NCBI RefSeq assembly: GCF_001044255.1
Contig: NZ_JYNX01000011.1
Span: 21,708 to 85,707, forward strand
Length of the DNA: 64,000 bases
Source: Mycolicibacterium chubuense
GTDB lineage: Bacteria > Actinomycetota > Actinomycetes > Mycobacteriales > Mycobacteriaceae
Direction: 5' to 3'
Every line of letters starts with the position of its first letter. Positions within the stretch are counted from its first letter, which is position 1. Below, piece after piece: positions 16,653-25,538 of this stretch. A program made the position numbers and the translations under genes. The notes under the pieces are model-generated. The model saw nothing but the letters and a program-made list of their open reading frames with translations. It was not told where the DNA came from and searched no databases.

Positions 16653-17488
16653 TTTCGTCCATTCGTCAGGCAGCGCAATGGCGGGGGCGGGTACTGCGCG
16701 GGGCGTGCAATAGCGTGCACATTGTTGAGTATCTCGCCCTCACTCACAGGAATTCCAGCTAGCGAAGGGAACTCGACCGGGAATTCAAGCGTCCGCAACG
16801 GTAACGATCTGGTCACGATCTCGCTCGCGATCGCAATGGCAATCTCGGACTTCCCGGTTGATGCAGGTCATAAACGGGATGTGGTAGCCACGGCGAACTC
16901 ACAAGGCCCTTCGGCGGCGGTTCGGCCACCTGTTCCATAAGCGTCCTGATCTTTGCTCCCGGTGCCCCCCGCGGGGGCCGCCCAGCCTGCGTGATCAGCG
17001 CTCGGCGCTGCCGGCCCCATCGGTTACCCCCCGGTAACCTGCCGGTTCGGTCGGCGCGCGCTCGGGTCGGGCAATGCGTCGCCTGCGGAGCTGCTGCCGG
17101 CCGGCGCGGGCCGCCGTCGCGGTCGCCAGTCATGCAGGACCGCGCGCGTCGCGATGACGCCGGGCAACGATCCGATCAATGGAACGAATGGGAAGTGGGT
17201 TTGCCAAATCTGCACAGGCGCGTGAATATCGAGGATGAATACGCGCCATTTCCGCGATAATGCGAGCGAACGGGAATGCAATTCGCGATCTGCGGCAGCG
17301 CTTATGCCGGCGGCGCGATCGGAGGCGGCGAGCAACGAAATGGCACAACCATTCGTGACGGTCGATTGCGGGAGGAATGACGGCATGATGTGTCACGTTC
17401 GCGCGCTGTGTTCGCCGTCGGTGCGGACGCGGAGGACCGCTGTGGCACTGTGAGGACCGCACGTGACGGCGCGTCGAAGGAGACACTG
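16653..17488. other. 836-bp non-coding divergent region with repeats and a hairpin
   Basis: No open frame here has mycobacterial codon bias or a recognisable protein. Visible elements: CAAT at 16708-16711 and ATTG at 16721-16724 flanking a GTGCAC core; GGAATTC twice (16749-16755 and 16780-16786), exactly 31 bp apart; ACGATCT twice (16804-16810 and 16815-16821), 11 bp apart; and a perfect hairpin GGTTACC-CCCC-GGTAACC at 17022-17039. The base composition is locally less GC-rich than the neighbours. It separates the acyltransferase/E1/c-di-GMP operon (minus) from the MaoC hydratase (plus). It probably holds regulatory sites spaced on the helical repeat, or an unannotated small RNA. Confidence 0.5.
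17022..17039. repeat. Perfect inverted repeat GGTTACC-4-GGTAACC
   Basis: Seven-bp arms with a CCCC loop in the middle of the large non-coding region. It is too short and lacks a U-tract for a classical terminator, and it is far from both flanking genes, so it may be a protein-binding palindrome or part of a structured RNA. Confidence 0.4.
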
Positions 17489-17941
17489 GTGAAGAAATTC
17501 AACGATCTAACCGAGTTCGTGGCGGCCGAAGGCACCCAGCTCGGCCCCACCGAGTGGCTCGAGATCACGCAGGAGCGCGTCAACCTGTTCGCCGACGCCA
17601 CCGACGACCATCAGTGGATCCACGTCGACCCCGAGCGGGCGGCCGGCGGACCCTTCGGCGGCACCATCGCGCACGGGCTGCTGACCCTGTCGCTGCTTCC
17701 GCACTTCACGCATCAGCTCTACACGGTGGACAACGTCGCGATGGCGATCAACTACGGATACAACAAGGTCCGGTTCATCACGCCGGTGCGGGTCGGAGCA
17801 CGGTTGCGGGCGCGCGCCGTCATCTCGGCCGTCAGTCAGCTCGAGAACGCCGTGCAGGCCACGGTGAGCACGACCGTGGAGATCGAGGGATCGGAGAAGC
17901 CGGCGGCGATCGCCGAATCCATCGTGCGTTTCATCGGCTGA
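17489..17941 (+). CDS. MaoC-like (R)-specific enoyl-CoA hydratase
   Basis: 150 residues of the single hot-dog MaoC/R-hydratase type. The hydratase-2 motif is intact: FADATDDHQWIHVDPERA supplies the catalytic Asp and His, followed by GGPFGGTIAHGLLTLSLLP. It hydrates trans-2-enoyl-CoA to (R)-3-hydroxyacyl-CoA. The GTG at 17489 is chosen because of GAAGGAGAC at 17476-17484; the longer frame has no family sequence. It is convergent with the acyl-CoA dehydrogenase at 17961 and is probably part of the same lipid-degradation island. Resembles the Rv0130/HtdZ type of mycobacterial hydratase. Confidence 0.88.
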   Translation: MKKFNDLTEFVAAEGTQLGPTEWLEITQERVNLFADATDDHQWIHVDPERAAGGPFGGTIAHGLLTLSLLPHFTHQLYTVDNVAMAINYGYNKVRFITPVRVGARLRARAVISAVSQLENAVQATVSTTVEIEGSEKPAAIAESIVRFIG

Positions 17942-17960
17942 CCCGTCTATGTCCGTCAGG

Positions 17961-19133
17961 TCATCGCTGAGTTGCCTTGGCGGCCTTCACCAGACCGCCT
18001 CCGATGATGAGCCGCTGGATCTCGCTGGTGCCCTCGTAGAGCCGGAGTAGGCGCACGTCCCGATAGATGCGCTCCACCGGGACGTCGCGCATGTAGCCGG
18101 CGCCGCCGTGGATCTGAACGGCCAGATCGGCCACGCGGCCCACCATCTCGGTGCAGAACAGCTTCGCGGCCGAGGGGGCCAGCCTGCGGTCCTCGCCGGT
18201 GATCCACAGCCGGGCGGTGTCGCGCACCAGCGCGCGGCCTGCCATCACCCCGGTCTGCTGGTCGGCGAGCATCGCCTGCACCAACTGGAAGTCCCCGATC
18301 GGTGTGCCGCCCTGCGTCGCGGTCGCCGCGTAGGCCACCGATTCGTCGAGGGCACGCTGGGCGGTGCCCACCGCGAGCGCGGCGATGTGCACCCGGCCGC
18401 GGGCCAGGGAGGTCAGCGCCGCCCGGTAGCCGATGTCCTCGGCGCCGCCGACCAGCGCGTTCTGACCCACGCGGACGTCGGCGAACGTGACATCGGCAGT
18501 CCAGGCGCCTTCCTGTCCCATCTTCTTGTCCTTGGCTCCCACGGCGACACCGGCCGTGTCGGCGGGGACCAGGAACACCGCGATGCCGGCCCCGTCGGCA
18601 TCGGCCGGGCGGGTCCGGGCGAACGTCACGAACAGATCCGCCGTGGGCGCGTTGGTGATGTACTGCTTGCTGCCGTTGATGATCCACCCGTCGCCATCTC
18701 GAACAGCCTTGGTGCGCAACCCCGATGGATTCGATCCGGCGCCCGGTTCGGTCAGCGCGAACGATGCGACGACGTCACCTGTGGCGATGCGCTCCAGCCA
18801 CGTGGACTTCTGTTCCTCGGTGCCGTAGCCGACGAGGACCTGTCCCGCGATGCCGTTGTTCGTGCCGAACATCGAGCGCAGGGCCAGAGAGGTGTAGCCG
18901 AGTTCCATTGCGAGTTCGACGTCCTGGGCAAGGTCCAGGCCGAGGCCGCCCCACTCCTGGGGGATGGCATACCCGAACAGGCCCATCTTCTTGACCTGCT
19001 CACGCAGGTCGTCGGGCACGCGGTCGTCGGACAGGATCTCCTGCTCGCGGGGGACGACGGCGGTGCGGACGAAGTGCCGGGTCTGCGCCAGGATCTCGCG
19101 GAAGTCCTCATCGCTGACTTCGGGGGTGCTCAT
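17961..19133 (-). CDS. Acyl-CoA dehydrogenase
   Basis: 390 residues with a complete family set: FALTEPGAGSNPSGL (flavin/substrate loop), the GDWIINGSKQYITNA-type strand, and YEGTSEIQRLIIGGGL with the catalytic glutamate. The ATG at 19133 follows AGGAGG. It is divergent from the SDR-thiolase-dehydrogenase operon, sharing with it a 95-bp promoter region that contains the perfect palindrome at 19170-19188; both directions are therefore probably controlled together by the GntR protein encoded at 22377. It carries out the FAD-dependent first step of beta-oxidation on an unknown acyl-CoA. Confidence 0.9.
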   Translation of the reverse strand: MSTPEVSDEDFREILAQTRHFVRTAVVPREQEILSDDRVPDDLREQVKKMGLFGYAIPQEWGGLGLDLAQDVELAMELGYTSLALRSMFGTNNGIAGQVLVGYGTEEQKSTWLERIATGDVVASFALTEPGAGSNPSGLRTKAVRDGDGWIINGSKQYITNAPTADLFVTFARTRPADADGAGIAVFLVPADTAGVAVGAKDKKMGQEGAWTADVTFADVRVGQNALVGGAEDIGYRAALTSLARGRVHIAALAVGTAQRALDESVAYAATATQGGTPIGDFQLVQAMLADQQTGVMAGRALVRDTARLWITGEDRRLAPSAAKLFCTEMVGRVADLAVQIHGGAGYMRDVPVERIYRDVRLLRLYEGTSEIQRLIIGGGLVKAAKATQR

Positions 19134-19169
19134 CGCAGTGTCCTCCTCACAGGGGTGCTGACCGCAAAT

Positions 19170-19188
19170 ATCGTATATGAAATACGAT
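19170..19188. promoter_or_regulatory. Perfect 19-bp palindrome, ATCGTAT-5-ATACGAT; candidate GntR operator
   Basis: Seven-bp perfect arms around ATGAA, centred in the 95-bp divergent promoter between the acyl-CoA dehydrogenase (minus) and the SDR operon (plus). The inner GTAT/ATAC dyad and spacing suit a FadR-subfamily GntR dimer, and a GntR gene with an FCD domain closes the plus-strand operon. Linking the two is inference. Confidence 0.65.
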
Positions 19189-19228
19189 GAGCCCCGATCG
19201 GGTCCCGACGAGGTGAGGATGGATTGCA

Positions 19229-19969
19229 GTGGCACTACTGGCTGGTCAGACCGCGGTGGTCACCGGGGGAGCGCAAGGCTTGGGTCTCGCCATCGCGCAG
19301 CGGTTCGTCGACGAGGGCGCCCGGGTGATTCTCGGCGACGTGAACCTGGACGCGACACAGGCGGCGGCCGACTCCCTCGGAGGCGACGACGTCGCACGCG
19401 CGGTGCGCTGCGACGTGACGGATTCCCGAGAGGTCGACGCGCTGGTCGCGGCCGCGACCGAGCACTTCGGCGGTCTGGACATCATGGTCAACAACGCAGG
19501 CATCACCCGGGACGCCACCATGCGCAAGATGACCGAGGAGCAGTTCGACCAGGTGATCGCGGTGCATCTGAAGGGCACGTGGAACGGCCTGCGGGCGGCG
19601 GCGGCGGTGATGCGGGAGAACAAGCGCGGGGCGATCGTGAACATGTCGTCCATCTCCGGCAAGGTCGGCATGGTCGGGCAGACCAACTACTCGGCCGCCA
19701 AGGCCGGCATCGTCGGGATGACGAAGGCGGCCGCCAAAGAACTCGCCTATCTCGGCGTGCGGGTCAACGCCATCCAGCCCGGACTCATCCGTTCGGCGAT
19801 GACCGAGGCCATGCCGCAACGCATTTGGGACTCCAAGGTGGCCGAGGTGCCGATGGGGCGCGCCGGGGAACCCGACGAGGTGGCCAAGGTCGCACTGTTC
19901 CTGGCCTCCGATCTGTCCTCGTACATGACGGGCACCGTCCTCGAGATCACCGGCGGGCGCCACCTCTGA
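19229..19969 (+). CDS. Short-chain dehydrogenase/reductase (FabG-like, 3-hydroxyacyl-CoA/3-oxoacyl reductase)
   Basis: 246 residues of a classical [11 protein letters not shown] cofactor loop, NNAG, catalytic Ser in MSSISG and YSAAK. The acidic residue after the second strand (GDVNLDA) predicts preference for NAD(H). Within this operon it most likely oxidises the 3-hydroxyacyl-CoA made by a hydratase, feeding the thiolase translated from the next gene. Starts with GTG at 19229; the stop TGA shares its A with the thiolase ATG. First gene of a five-gene plus-strand run. Confidence 0.88.
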   Translation: MALLAGQTAVVTGGAQGLGLAIAQRFVDEGARVILGDVNLDATQAAADSLGGDDVARAVRCDVTDSREVDALVAAATEHFGGLDIMVNNAGITRDATMRKMTEEQFDQVIAVHLKGTWNGLRAAAAVMRENKRGAIVNMSSISGKVGMVGQTNYSAAKAGIVGMTKAAAKELAYLGVRVNAIQPGLIRSAMTEAMPQRIWDSKVAEVPMGRAGEPDEVAKVALFLASDLSSYMTGTVLEITGGRHL

Positions 19970-21183
19970 TGCGCGAGGCGGTGATCTGCGAGCCGGTTCG
20001 CACGCCGATCGGGCGGTACGGCGGCATGTTCCGTGATCTGTCCGCCGTCGACCTCGGCGTCGCCGCGCTGCAGGGGCTGCTCGAGCGGACCGGTGTGGCG
20101 CCCGAGGCGGTGCAGGACGTGATCGTCGGGCACTGCTACCCCAGCATGGAGGCGCCGGCCATCGGCCGGGTCATCGCGCTCGACGCCGGGTTGCCCGTCA
20201 CGGTGCCCGGGATGCAGATCGACCGGCGGTGCGGCTCAGGACTGCAGGCGGTGATCCAGGCGTGCCTGCAGATCGGCAGTGGCGCACAGGAACTCGTGGT
20301 CGCCGGCGGTGCGGAGTCGATGAGCAACGTGGTGTTCCACTCGACCGAGATGCGCTGGGTCCCCCCGCGCGGCGGCATCACCGTGCACGACGGACTGGCC
20401 CGCGGCCGGACCACCGCGGGCGGCAGACATCACCCGATACCCGGCGGCATGCTCGAGACCGCGGAGAACCTGCGCCGCCGGTACGACATCTCGCGGGAGG
20501 AGCAGGATGCGCTCGCCGTTCGGTCGCATCAGCGGGCGGTCGCCGCACAGAACGACGGCCTGCTCGCCGAGACGATCGTTCCCGTGACGGTCCGCAGCCG
20601 CTCCGGTGAGAGCCTGGTCGACACCGACGAGCATCCGCGCGCCGACACCTCCGTCGAGAAGCTCGCGGCACTGAAACCTGTTCTGCGCAGCGCTGATCCG
20701 CAGGCCACGGTCACCGCCGGGAACTCCAGCGGACAGAACGACGCGGCCTCGATGTGCCTGGTGACCACCCCGGAGAAGGCTGCGGAACTCGGACTCACCC
20801 CGCTGGTGCGGCTCGTGTCGTGGGCGGTCGCCGGTGTGCCGCCCGAGGTGATGGGGATCGGACCGGTGCCGGCGACCCAGGCAGCGCTGCGCCACGCCGG
20901 CCTCGAACTCGCCGACATGGACCTCATCGAGCTGAACGAGGCGTTCGCGGCGCAGGCCCTCGCGTGCATGCGCGAATGGTCTTTCACAGCAGAGGATCTG
21001 GAGCGCACCAACGTGCACGGCTCGGGCATCTCGCTCGGGCACCCCGTCGGCGCGACCGGAGGCCGGATGCTCGCCACACTCGCGCGGGAACTGCACCGTC
21101 GGCGGGGCCGGTACGGCCTGGAGACCATGTGCATCGGTGGCGGTCAGGGACTGGCCGCGATCTTCGAAAGGGTGGACGCATGA
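19969..21183 (+). CDS. Acetyl-CoA acyltransferase (thiolase)
   Basis: 404 residues. All thiolase landmarks are seen: acyl-accepting Cys in DRRCGSGLQAVIQAC, ELNEAFAAQALAC, the GSGISLGHPVGATGGRM histidine loop, and the second Cys in ETMCIGGGQG. It cleaves 3-ketoacyl-CoA to acetyl- or propionyl-CoA plus the shortened chain. The ATG shares one base with the SDR stop and its own stop overlaps the next ATG as ATGA, so SDR, thiolase and dehydrogenase are translated as a coupled set. Chain specificity unknown. Confidence 0.92.
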   Translation: MREAVICEPVRTPIGRYGGMFRDLSAVDLGVAALQGLLERTGVAPEAVQDVIVGHCYPSMEAPAIGRVIALDAGLPVTVPGMQIDRRCGSGLQAVIQACLQIGSGAQELVVAGGAESMSNVVFHSTEMRWVPPRGGITVHDGLARGRTTAGGRHHPIPGGMLETAENLRRRYDISREEQDALAVRSHQRAVAAQNDGLLAETIVPVTVRSRSGESLVDTDEHPRADTSVEKLAALKPVLRSADPQATVTAGNSSGQNDAASMCLVTTPEKAAELGLTPLVRLVSWAVAGVPPEVMGIGPVPATQAALRHAGLELADMDLIELNEAFAAQALACMREWSFTAEDLERTNVHGSGISLGHPVGATGGRMLATLARELHRRRGRYGLETMCIGGGQGLAAIFERVDA

Positions 21184-22373
21184 CCAAACTCGCGCAGACA
21201 CTCGGGCTCACCGAGTTCCAGACTGAGATCATCGCCACCGTACGGCAGTTCGTCGACAAGGAGATCATTCCGGCCGCACAGGAGCTCGAACACACCGACA
21301 CCTATCCGCAGGCCATCGTCGACGCCATGCGCGAGATGGGGCTGTTCGGCCTCATGATCCCCGAGGAGTACGGCGGACTCGGCGAATCCCTGCTGACCTA
21401 TGCGCTGTGCGTGGAGGAGTTGGCGCGCGGCTGGATGAGCGTCTCGGGCGTCATCAACACCCATTTCATCGTCGCGTACATGATCCGTCAGCACGGCACC
21501 GACGAGCAGAAGCGCCATCACCTGCCGCGGATGGCCACCGGCGAGACCCGGGGCGCGTTCTCGATGTCCGAGCCCGAGCTGGGTTCCGACGTCGCGGCCA
21601 TCCGGACCCGGGCCACGGACAACGGCGACGGCACCTACACCATCGACGGCCAGAAGATGTGGCTCACCAACGGCGGGAGTTCCACCCTGGTCGCCACGCT
21701 GGTGCGCACCGACCTGGGCGCGGACAAGCCCCATCGCAACCTGACCGCCTTCCTGATCGAGAAGCCCACGGGTTTCGGGGAAGTGGCGCCCGGGCTGACC
21801 ATTCCTGGCAAGCTGGCCAAACTCGGGTACAAGGGCGTCGACACGACCGAGATGGTCTTCGACGGGTACCGGGCCGCGGCGGCCAACATCCTCGGTGCCG
21901 CCCCGGGACAGGGCTTCGCCCAGATGATGGACGGCGTCGAAGTGGGTCGGGTGAACGTCGCCGCCCGCGCCTGCGGAGTCGGCATCCGGGCCTTCGAGCT
22001 GGCCGCGCGGTACGCCCAGCAGCGCAGTACCTTCGGCAAGCCGATCGCCGAGCACCAGGCCATCGCGTTCCAACTGGCCGAGATGGCGACGAAAGTCGAG
22101 GCGGCTCATCTGATGATGGTCAACGCTGCCCGGCTCAAGGACTCCGGGGAGCGCAACGACGTCGCCGCGGGAATGGCGAAGTACTTCGCCAGCGAGGTGT
22201 GCGCGGAGGTGACGCAGCAGAGCTTCCGGATCCACGGCGGGTACGGCTACTCCAAGGAGTACGAGATCGAACGGCTGATGCGCGACGCCCCGTTCCTGTT
22301 GATCGGCGAGGGAACCAGCGAGATCCAGAAGAACATCATCAGCAAGCGGCTCCTCGCCGACTACCGGGTGTAG
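21180..22373 (+). CDS. Acyl-CoA dehydrogenase
   Basis: 397 residues, intact family motifs: FSMSEPELGSDVAAIRTRA, the GTYTIDGQKMWLTNGG strand, YAQQRSTFGKPIAEHQA and the C-terminal IGEGTSEIQKNIISKR containing the catalytic glutamate. It is coupled to the thiolase by ATGA and followed 3 bp later by the GntR regulator gene. Together with the divergent dehydrogenase at 17961 it gives the island two different first-step enzymes, possibly for successive rounds or chain types. Confidence 0.92.
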   Translation: MTKLAQTLGLTEFQTEIIATVRQFVDKEIIPAAQELEHTDTYPQAIVDAMREMGLFGLMIPEEYGGLGESLLTYALCVEELARGWMSVSGVINTHFIVAYMIRQHGTDEQKRHHLPRMATGETRGAFSMSEPELGSDVAAIRTRATDNGDGTYTIDGQKMWLTNGGSSTLVATLVRTDLGADKPHRNLTAFLIEKPTGFGEVAPGLTIPGKLAKLGYKGVDTTEMVFDGYRAAAANILGAAPGQGFAQMMDGVEVGRVNVAARACGVGIRAFELAARYAQQRSTFGKPIAEHQAIAFQLAEMATKVEAAHLMMVNAARLKDSGERNDVAAGMAKYFASEVCAEVTQQSFRIHGGYGYSKEYEIERLMRDAPFLLIGEGTSEIQKNIISKRLLADYRV

Positions 22374-22376
22374 TCG

Positions 22377-23045
22377 GTGAGCACCTTCGATTTCGCGGTC
22401 AGGCCGCAGCTCGCCGAGGACGTGGCCCGGATCGTGCGGCAGCGGGTCTTCGATGGAACCTATGCCGCCGGCGCGTATGTCCGGCTCGACCAGCTCGCGG
22501 CCGAACTCGGCGTCAGCGTGACCCCGGTGCGCGAGGCGCTGTTCGAACTCAAGGCCGAAGGGCTGTTGGATCAGCAGCCCCGTCGGGGTTTCGTGATCCG
22601 GCCGGTGACGGTGCGTGACGTCACCGATGTGGCGCAGGTGCAGGCCCATATCGGCGGCGAACTCGCTGCGCGCGCCGCGGCCGCGATCACCGATGCCGCG
22701 CTCGACGAGCTGACCGCCATCCAGTGCGAGTTGGAGGCCGCCTACGCCGCCGGCGACGGGGAACGGGCCGTGCGGTTGAATCACGACTTCCACCGGGCGA
22801 TCAACGTGGCCGCCGACTCGCCGAAACTCGCGCAGCTGATGTCGCAGATCACCCGGTACGCGCCCGAGGCGGTGTTCCCGACGATCGACGGTTGGCCCGA
22901 GGAGTCCAATCGACACCACCGCCGGCTGCTGGATGCCCTGGCGGCTCGGGACGAGGACGGGGCCCGCACCGCTATGTCGGAGCATCTGGCCGCGGGCGCG
23001 GCTCCGCTGATCGAGCATCTCACCCGGCGCGGCGTGATCGCCTGA
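22377..23045 (+). CDS. GntR-family (FadR/FCD) transcriptional regulator
   Basis: 222 residues: N-terminal winged helix (RLDQLAAELGVSVTPVREALFELKAEGL) and a C-terminal all-helical FCD domain (about 85-215) with the metal/ligand residues suggested by NHDFHRAINVAA and SNRHHRRLL. Such regulators sense acyl-CoA or organic acid ligands and usually repress adjacent operons. The GTG at 22377 lies 3 bp after the dehydrogenase stop, so it is part of the operon it likely controls. The palindrome at 19170-19188 is the best candidate binding site. Confidence 0.88.
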   Translation: MSTFDFAVRPQLAEDVARIVRQRVFDGTYAAGAYVRLDQLAAELGVSVTPVREALFELKAEGLLDQQPRRGFVIRPVTVRDVTDVAQVQAHIGGELAARAAAAITDAALDELTAIQCELEAAYAAGDGERAVRLNHDFHRAINVAADSPKLAQLMSQITRYAPEAVFPTIDGWPEESNRHHRRLLDALAARDEDGARTAMSEHLAAGAAPLIEHLTRRGVIA

Positions 23046-23135
23046 CCTCGGGCCCACTGCAGCCGGCGCTACAGTATCTGCTACTTTTGTAACGTCCGTC
23101 AGATGCGTCCGCCTGCCCGATCCCGAGGTCGAAAC

Positions 23136-24311
23136 ATGCCCACTCCCGTCATCGTCGGCGCCGCCAGGACGGCCATCGGCCGATCCTTCAAAGGCACGCT
23201 GGTCAACACTGCGCCCGAAACGCTGATCACCACGGTGCTGCCCGAGGTGGTGCGGCGCTCCGGCGTCGACCCGGCGGATGTCGACGACATCATCTTTGCC
23301 GAATCCCATTACGGCGGAGGCGATCTCGCCCGCTATGCGGCCACCGCGACCGGCCTCGAGCATGTGCCGGGACAGTCGGTGAACCGGCACTGTGCGGGTA
23401 GCCTCACGGCGATCGGAAACGCGTCGGCGCAGATCGGCTCCGGAATGGAGCGGGTGCTGATCGCCGGCGGCGTGCAGTCACTGTCGATGACGCCGCTGGT
23501 GAACTGGCGCATCCCCGGCCCCGAGCTGAGGTTCGAGGAGCGCTGGATGCCGCCGACGCACGTCGAGACACCCGACGCGCCGGCCAAGGACATGTCGATC
23601 ACGGTCGGCTGGAACACCGCACAGGCCATCGGCATCACCCGCGAGGAGATGGACGCCTGGGCGGCGCGCTCGCACCAGCGCGCCGTCGCGGCCATCGACG
23701 CCGGCAAATTCGTCGAGGAGATCATCCCACTGAAGGTGACGCAGTTCGACGGCTCGGTGACCGACTTCAGCGTCGACGAGCATCCGCGCCGCGACACGAC
23801 CGTCGAGAAACTGGCCGGGCTCAAGGTGCTCCATCCCGAGATCGAGGGATTCTCGATCACCGCCGGTAACAGCAGCGGTACCAACGACGCCGCCGCCGGG
23901 GTCGCGCTGGTCGAGGCCGACTACGCCGCGGCGAACGGGCTCACCGTGATGGCGACCGTCCGAGCCTGGGCCGCTGCGGGTGTCGCCCCGAGAGACTGCG
24001 GACTCGGCGCGCTGAAATCGATCGACAAGGTGCTCGACCGGGCGGGCCTGAAGGCCGCCGACGTGGCGCTGTGGGAGATCAACGAGGCGTTCGCATCGGT
24101 GCCGATCGCGGCGTGCCGCGAGTTCGGCCTCGACGAGGAGTTGGTCAACTTCTCGGGCAGCGGCTGCAGCCTCGGCCATCCGATCGCCGCCTCCGGCGCC
24201 CGGATGGTCACTACGCTGGTCTACGAACTGCAGCGCCGCGGCGGTGGCATCGGCGTCGCCGCGATGTGCGCCGGCGGCGGGCAGGGCGGCGCCGTCGTCG
24301 TCGAGGTCTGA
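23136..24311 (+). CDS. Acetyl-CoA acyltransferase (thiolase), second copy
   Basis: 391 residues, a FadA-type thiolase with nucleophile Cys in VNRHCAGSLTAIGNA, WEINEAFASVPIAAC, the SGSGCSLGHPIAASG histidine loop and the second Cys in AAMCAGGGQGG. The ATG at 23136 is used rather than the upstream ATG at 23103, because thiolase homology begins with the PTPVIVGAARTAIG strand. It is not close to the 404-residue thiolase in sequence and probably serves a different chain. It starts 90 bp after the GntR gene, so it may have its own promoter, and is followed by an enoyl-CoA hydratase. Confidence 0.9.
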   Translation: MPTPVIVGAARTAIGRSFKGTLVNTAPETLITTVLPEVVRRSGVDPADVDDIIFAESHYGGGDLARYAATATGLEHVPGQSVNRHCAGSLTAIGNASAQIGSGMERVLIAGGVQSLSMTPLVNWRIPGPELRFEERWMPPTHVETPDAPAKDMSITVGWNTAQAIGITREEMDAWAARSHQRAVAAIDAGKFVEEIIPLKVTQFDGSVTDFSVDEHPRRDTTVEKLAGLKVLHPEIEGFSITAGNSSGTNDAAAGVALVEADYAAANGLTVMATVRAWAAAGVAPRDCGLGALKSIDKVLDRAGLKAADVALWEINEAFASVPIAACREFGLDEELVNFSGSGCSLGHPIAASGARMVTTLVYELQRRGGGIGVAAMCAGGGQGGAVVVEV

Positions 24312-24348
24312 CCTCGGGGCGACACCACACGAAAGGTCAAGGGAGACA

Positions 24349-25110
24349 GTGGCAGAAGAGGTTCTCACCGAACGCCGCGGGCGCGTTCTGATCATCACCA
24401 TCAATCGCCCCGAGGCGCGCAACGCGTTCAACCTCGCGGTGGCCCGGGGCCTGGCCGATGCGATGGACGAACTCGATGAGAGCCCCGATCTGTCGGTGTC
24501 GATCATCACCGGCGCGGGCGGCAACTTCTGTGCAGGGATGGATCTGAAGGCGTTCATGGCCGGCGAGGTGCCCGCAATCCCCGGCCGGGGCATCGGCTTC
24601 ACGGAGCGGCCGCCGCGCAAACCCGTGATCGCCGCGGTCGAGGGTTACGCGCTGGCGGGCGGCACCGAGATCGTGCTGGCCACCGACCTCGTGGTGGCGG
24701 CCAGGAACGCGAAGTTCGGCATCCCGGAGGTCAAGCGCGGTCTGGTGGCCGCGGGTGGCGGACTGCTGCGGCTGCCGCACCGCATCCCGTACCAGAAGGC
24801 ACTGGAACTCGCCCTGACCGGAGACAGCTTCACCGCTGAGGAGGCCGCGCAGTGGGGCTTCGTCAACGTGCTCACCGAACCCGGCGAGGCGCTCGACGGC
24901 GCCCTGGCGCTCGCCGATCGCATCACCGCGAACGGCCCGCTCGCGGTGGCGGTCACCAAGGAGATCATCATGAAATCCGCGGACTGGAGCGAGAGCGAGA
25001 TGTGGCGCAGACAGGGCGAACTCATCGCTCCCGTGTTCTCGTCCAAGGACGCCATGGAGGGGGCGACGGCGTTCGCCGAGAAGCGCAAGCCCAACTGGAC
25101 CGGCACCTGA
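24349..25110 (+). CDS. Enoyl-CoA hydratase/isomerase
   Basis: 253 residues of the crotonase fold. The oxyanion-hole stretches are present (GAGGNFCAGMDLKAFM and EGYALAGGTEIVLATD). The position of the second catalytic Glu reads GIPEVKRGLVAAGGGL, with one glutamate retained, so hydratase activity is plausible, but isomerase or hydrolase chemistry is possible. The GTG at 24349 follows GGGAGAC at 24341-24347. It closes the beta-oxidation island, 37 bp after the thiolase, and probably shares its transcript. Confidence 0.88.
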   Translation: MAEEVLTERRGRVLIITINRPEARNAFNLAVARGLADAMDELDESPDLSVSIITGAGGNFCAGMDLKAFMAGEVPAIPGRGIGFTERPPRKPVIAAVEGYALAGGTEIVLATDLVVAARNAKFGIPEVKRGLVAAGGGLLRLPHRIPYQKALELALTGDSFTAEEAAQWGFVNVLTEPGEALDGALALADRITANGPLAVAVTKEIIMKSADWSESEMWRRQGELIAPVFSSKDAMEGATAFAEKRKPNWTGT

Positions 25111-25119
25111 CCGGTCCGC

Positions 25120-25494
25120 TCAGCGCGGGTCGATCAGATCCCGCAGCCGCTCCGCCGGGACCACCCCGGCCCCGCCCGATCTGACCCGGTCGGCCAGGGT
25201 CCGGTCCGAGGTGGCGACCACGACGTCGTCGGGGCGGGCCTGCGCACCGACCAGCCGGACGATCTCGTCGTCCGCGGAGTTCGGGCCTGCCGTCGGAGCA
25301 TGCGCGATGGTGATGACATCGGATTCGATCGGGGGGACGGGCGGCTGCTCGAAGACCACCGTGACGTCCAGCTGCTCAGCCAGCGACCACCGCTCGAGGC
25401 GGTGGACCAGACCCGTCATCGCCCGGTGCCGGTCGCGCCACCACCCGTCAGGCCGCGTTCCGATCACGTTCATGGCATCGACAATCCAGCGCAC
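25120..25494 (-). CDS. NYN-domain (PIN-like ribonuclease) protein
   Basis: 124 residues starting at the GTG at 25494 just after a GGAGG site. The sequence begins WIVDAMNVIG and continues with conserved acidic residues (SADDEIVRLVG, VATSDRTLADRV), the pattern of YacP/NYN proteins, small metal-dependent nucleases of the PIN-like superfamily involved in RNA processing. The longer open frame upstream is a shadow. It is convergent with the enoyl-CoA hydratase and divergent from the molybdoenzyme remnant at 25539. RNA target unknown. Confidence 0.8.
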   Translation of the reverse strand: MRWIVDAMNVIGTRPDGWWRDRHRAMTGLVHRLERWSLAEQLDVTVVFEQPPVPPIESDVITIAHAPTAGPNSADDEIVRLVGAQARPDDVVVATSDRTLADRVRSGGAGVVPAERLRDLIDPR

Positions 25495-25538
25495 CCCCTC
25501 CAGGCTATCCGGGCAGACCTCGGGAAGGGCTTTCGTCC

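Noticed and set aside
16813-17386. Open frames in the large non-coding region, for example 106- and 120-residue minus-strand frames
   Set aside because: Their residues are Arg/Pro/Ala-rich without recognisable motifs or start signals, and they overlap each other in different frames; treated as chance.
23046-23135. Second GntR site (GTATCTGCTAC) before the FadA-type thiolase
   Set aside because: The arms are only 3 bp with wrong spacing relative to the 19170-19188 palindrome; too weak.
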